In this document: positions 7,553 through 8,402 of the stretch, piece after piece | How the letters are laid out: each line of letters starts with the position of its first letter | Position numbering within the stretch: the stretch's first letter is position 1 | DNA from: Hyphomicrobiales bacterium | GTDB lineage: Bacteria; Pseudomonadota; Alphaproteobacteria; Rhizobiales; Beijerinckiaceae | Length of the DNA: 8,402 bases | Direction of reading: 5' to 3' | Assembly (NCBI GenBank): GCA_028865375.1 | Contig: JAGWKJ010000094.1 | Coordinates: 1 to 8,402, forward strand | Made by a program: the position numbers and the translations under genes | The notes under the pieces: model-generated | Seen by the model: only the letters and a program-made list of their open reading frames with translations | The model's database searches: none | Told to the model about the DNA's origin: nothing

Positions 7553-8098
7553 ATGGCAAAAATGACGGCGACGAAGCCGACGAAATCGCGGGCCGCCCCG
7601 GCCAAACCTGCGCCGGTGCCCGCCTCGACCGTGAAACTCGCCGCCGGCGATCGAGCGCCCGATTTCTCGCTGCCCGACGGCGATGGCGGCATGCGGCGTC
7701 TGAAGGACCATGCCGGGCGCAAGCTGGTGCTCTATTTCTATCCCAAGGACGACACGTCGGGCTGCACCGCCGAAGCGATCGACTTCAACCGCCTGCGCGG
7801 CGCGTTCGACGAGGCGGGCACGGCGATCCTCGGCGTATCGCCCGACGACCCGGCCAGCCACGCCAAATTCGCCAGCAAGCACGGCCTTTCCATTCCGCTG
7901 GCCGCCGACGAAGACAAGGACATGCTGGTCGCCTACGGCGTGTGGGCGGAGAAGAGCATGTATGGCCGCAAATACATGGGCGTCGAACGCACCACGATGC
8001 TGATCGGCCCAGACGGCCGCATCCTGCGCGTCTGGGACAAGGTGAAGGTTCCCGGCCACGCCGAGGAGGTGCTGGAGGCGGCGAAGGCCGCGGGCTGA
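7553..8098 (+). CDS. bcp: Bcp/PrxQ-type thiol peroxidase (1-Cys form)
   Basis: A 181-residue cytoplasmic peroxiredoxin that reduces hydrogen peroxide and organic hydroperoxides. The AhpC/TSA-type thioredoxin fold begins at about residue 28 (LAAGDRAPDFSLPDGDGG). The active site YPKDDTSGCTAEAIDF gives Pro64, Thr68 and the peroxidatic Cys71; Arg146 in ERTTMLIGPDG is the usual conserved arginine. E. coli Bcp has a resolving cysteine five residues after the peroxidatic one. Here that position is Ile76 and the protein has no other cysteine, so an external thiol must complete the cycle. The first 26 residues form a Lys/Pro/Ala-rich extension of low complexity, absent from short Bcp proteins. It is divergent from the AsmA-like gene and appears to be a single-gene unit, followed by a repeat-bearing intergenic region. 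Confidence 0.94.
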   Translation: MAKMTATKPTKSRAAPAKPAPVPASTVKLAAGDRAPDFSLPDGDGGMRRLKDHAGRKLVLYFYPKDDTSGCTAEAIDFNRLRGAFDEAGTAILGVSPDDPASHAKFASKHGLSIPLAADEDKDMLVAYGVWAEKSMYGRKYMGVERTTMLIGPDGRILRVWDKVKVPGHAEEVLEAAKAAG

Positions 8099-8100
8099 AG

Positions 8101-8121
8101 GGTCCGCGCGACGCCCGGACC
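8101..8121 (+). terminator. Possible hairpin terminator of bcp
   Basis: GGTCCG (8101-8106) pairs with CGGACC (8116-8121) around a 9-base loop, starting 2 bases after the bcp stop codon. There is no proper T-run downstream, only GTCTTT at 8128-8133. It may slow or end transcription, or simply protect the 3' end. Confidence 0.3.
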
Positions 8122-8123
8122 TC

Positions 8124-8232
8124 CGCCGTCTTTGCGAGCGCAGCGAAGCAATCCAGACATCCCCAAATGCCGCGTCGCCTGGCCGAGGGCCGACTGGATC
8201 TCGTCGTCGCTCCGCTCCTCGCAAAGACGGCG
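8124..8232. repeat. REP-like dispersed palindromic element
   Basis: A 109-bp imperfect inverted repeat. The outer arms are 15 bp and perfect: CGCCGTCTTTGCGAG (8124-8138) against CTCGCAAAGACGGCG (8218-8232). Inner arms ATCCAG (8151-8156) and CTGGAT (8194-8199) pair again. Between them lie partly matching segments of unequal length, 12 bases on the left and 18 on the right, and a 37-base centre. The arm text (TTTGCGAGCGCAGCGAAGCAATCCAG in effect) closely resembles palindromic repeats scattered between genes in many alphaproteobacterial genomes, usually with TCATTGCGAGCG or TCTTTGCGAGCG (recognised by eye). Small open frames across it are not genes. Confidence 0.8.
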
Positions 8233-8283
8233 AGTGCGCGAGCGGAGCGATGCGCGTGCCGGCGGGTCCGGACCGTGGCGGTC

Positions 8284-8311
8284 GATCCCGCGCGGCGCCC
8301 TGTCCGGGATC
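8284..8311 (+). repeat. Small inverted repeat in the right intergenic region
   Basis: GATCCCG (8284-8290) and CGGGATC (8305-8311) form a perfect 7-bp stem around a 14-base GC-rich loop. No T-run follows. It lies between the REP-like element and the leader hairpin of the edge gene, and could be part of a structured RNA or the end of an inserted element. Function is unknown. Confidence 0.45.
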
Positions 8312-8339
8312 AGACAGATGTGAGACTTGAGGATCGGTA

Positions 8340-8389
8340 GGGGGTCTCCCAAGCTGAGGTTGCGAATCGTCAACTTCAGGAGGACCCCC
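8340..8389 (+). promoter_or_regulatory. Leader hairpin hiding a Shine-Dalgarno
   Basis: The inner stem pairs 8354-8362 with 8371-8379 (9 bp, one G-U) around an 8-base loop, CGAATCGT. The outer stem pairs GGGGGTC (8340-8346) with GACCCCC (8383-8389). Two more pairs are possible next to a bulged G8382. The Shine-Dalgarno AGGAGG (8378-8383) lies wholly inside the paired strand, 6 bases before the ATG at 8390. The structure should keep translation low unless it is opened. Transposase genes of several IS families (IS10, IS200) use such structures to block translation of read-through transcripts; applying that here is inference. Confidence 0.65.
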
Positions 8390-8402
8390 ATGCAGGTTTT
8401 CG
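8390..8402 (+). CDS. Start of an unidentified gene, possibly an IS110-like transposase (4 codons visible)
   Basis: ATG followed by codons for Q, V and F runs off the right edge. The strong AGGAGG 6 bases upstream and the elaborate leader hairpin make this a credible start. M-Q-V-F would fit the first beta strand of the RNase H-like DEDD domain of IS110-family transposases, which often begin with a short hydrophobic strand before G-x-D. Four residues cannot prove this. A different IS family or an ordinary gene remains possible. Confidence 0.4.

Noticed and set aside
8124..8232. A CRISPR repeat or attachment site
   Set aside because: There is one inverted pair rather than regularly spaced direct repeats, and no cas gene or tRNA is nearby. 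It fits a REP-type palindrome.
7933..8391. Open frames of 60 to 150 codons across the REP-like region on both strands
   Set aside because: They consist largely of the repeat arms in translation (for example CEERSDDEIQ-like text), which is a well-known source of false small genes in genomes with these palindromes.

Overview
This is a GC-rich window whose protein content points to an alphaproteobacterium, probably of the Hyphomicrobiales or a related order. The evidence is an Irr-type Fur-family iron/heme regulator, a ParC of alphaproteobacterial length and C-terminal sequence, an AsmA/DUF3971-type envelope protein, and a dispersed palindromic repeat of the TTTGCGAGCG type common in that class. 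No sequence search was possible, so the taxonomic placement is inference.

Layout. Four complete genes and one partial gene lie on the minus strand, read from right to left: a large AsmA/DUF3971-like inner-membrane-anchored protein (7431 to 3991, TTG start), parC for topoisomerase IV subunit A (3934 to 1691), irr (1581 to 1105), a Dpp/Opp-type ABC permease (1064 to 114), and the first 39 codons of its partner permease (117 to the left edge, overlapping by ATGA). The gaps are 56, 109 and 40 bases, with no convincing terminator in them. A long transcript is therefore possible, although irr, or irr plus the permeases, may have its own promoter. On the plus strand, divergent from the AsmA-like gene, is a bcp/PrxQ-type peroxiredoxin (7553 to 8098). 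The shared divergent region contains a perfect 18-bp palindrome.

The right edge (8099 to 8402) is the accessory part. It holds a weak hairpin after bcp, a 109-bp REP-like inverted repeat, a second small inverted repeat, and a strong 50-nt hairpin that buries a consensus Shine-Dalgarno just before an ATG reading M-Q-V-F at the window edge. The best guess is the left end of an insertion sequence, possibly IS110-like, but only four codons are visible.

How the genes fit together. Most of the window is housekeeping: chromosome decatenation (ParC), envelope lipid homeostasis (AsmA-like), peroxide defence (Bcp) and heme-sensing iron control (Irr). Irr sits directly upstream of a peptide-type ABC importer, which may import an iron-, heme- or nickel-linked substrate, but this is untested. 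I see no clearly new multi-gene system; the best candidate for something unusual is the structured noncoding leader at the right end.
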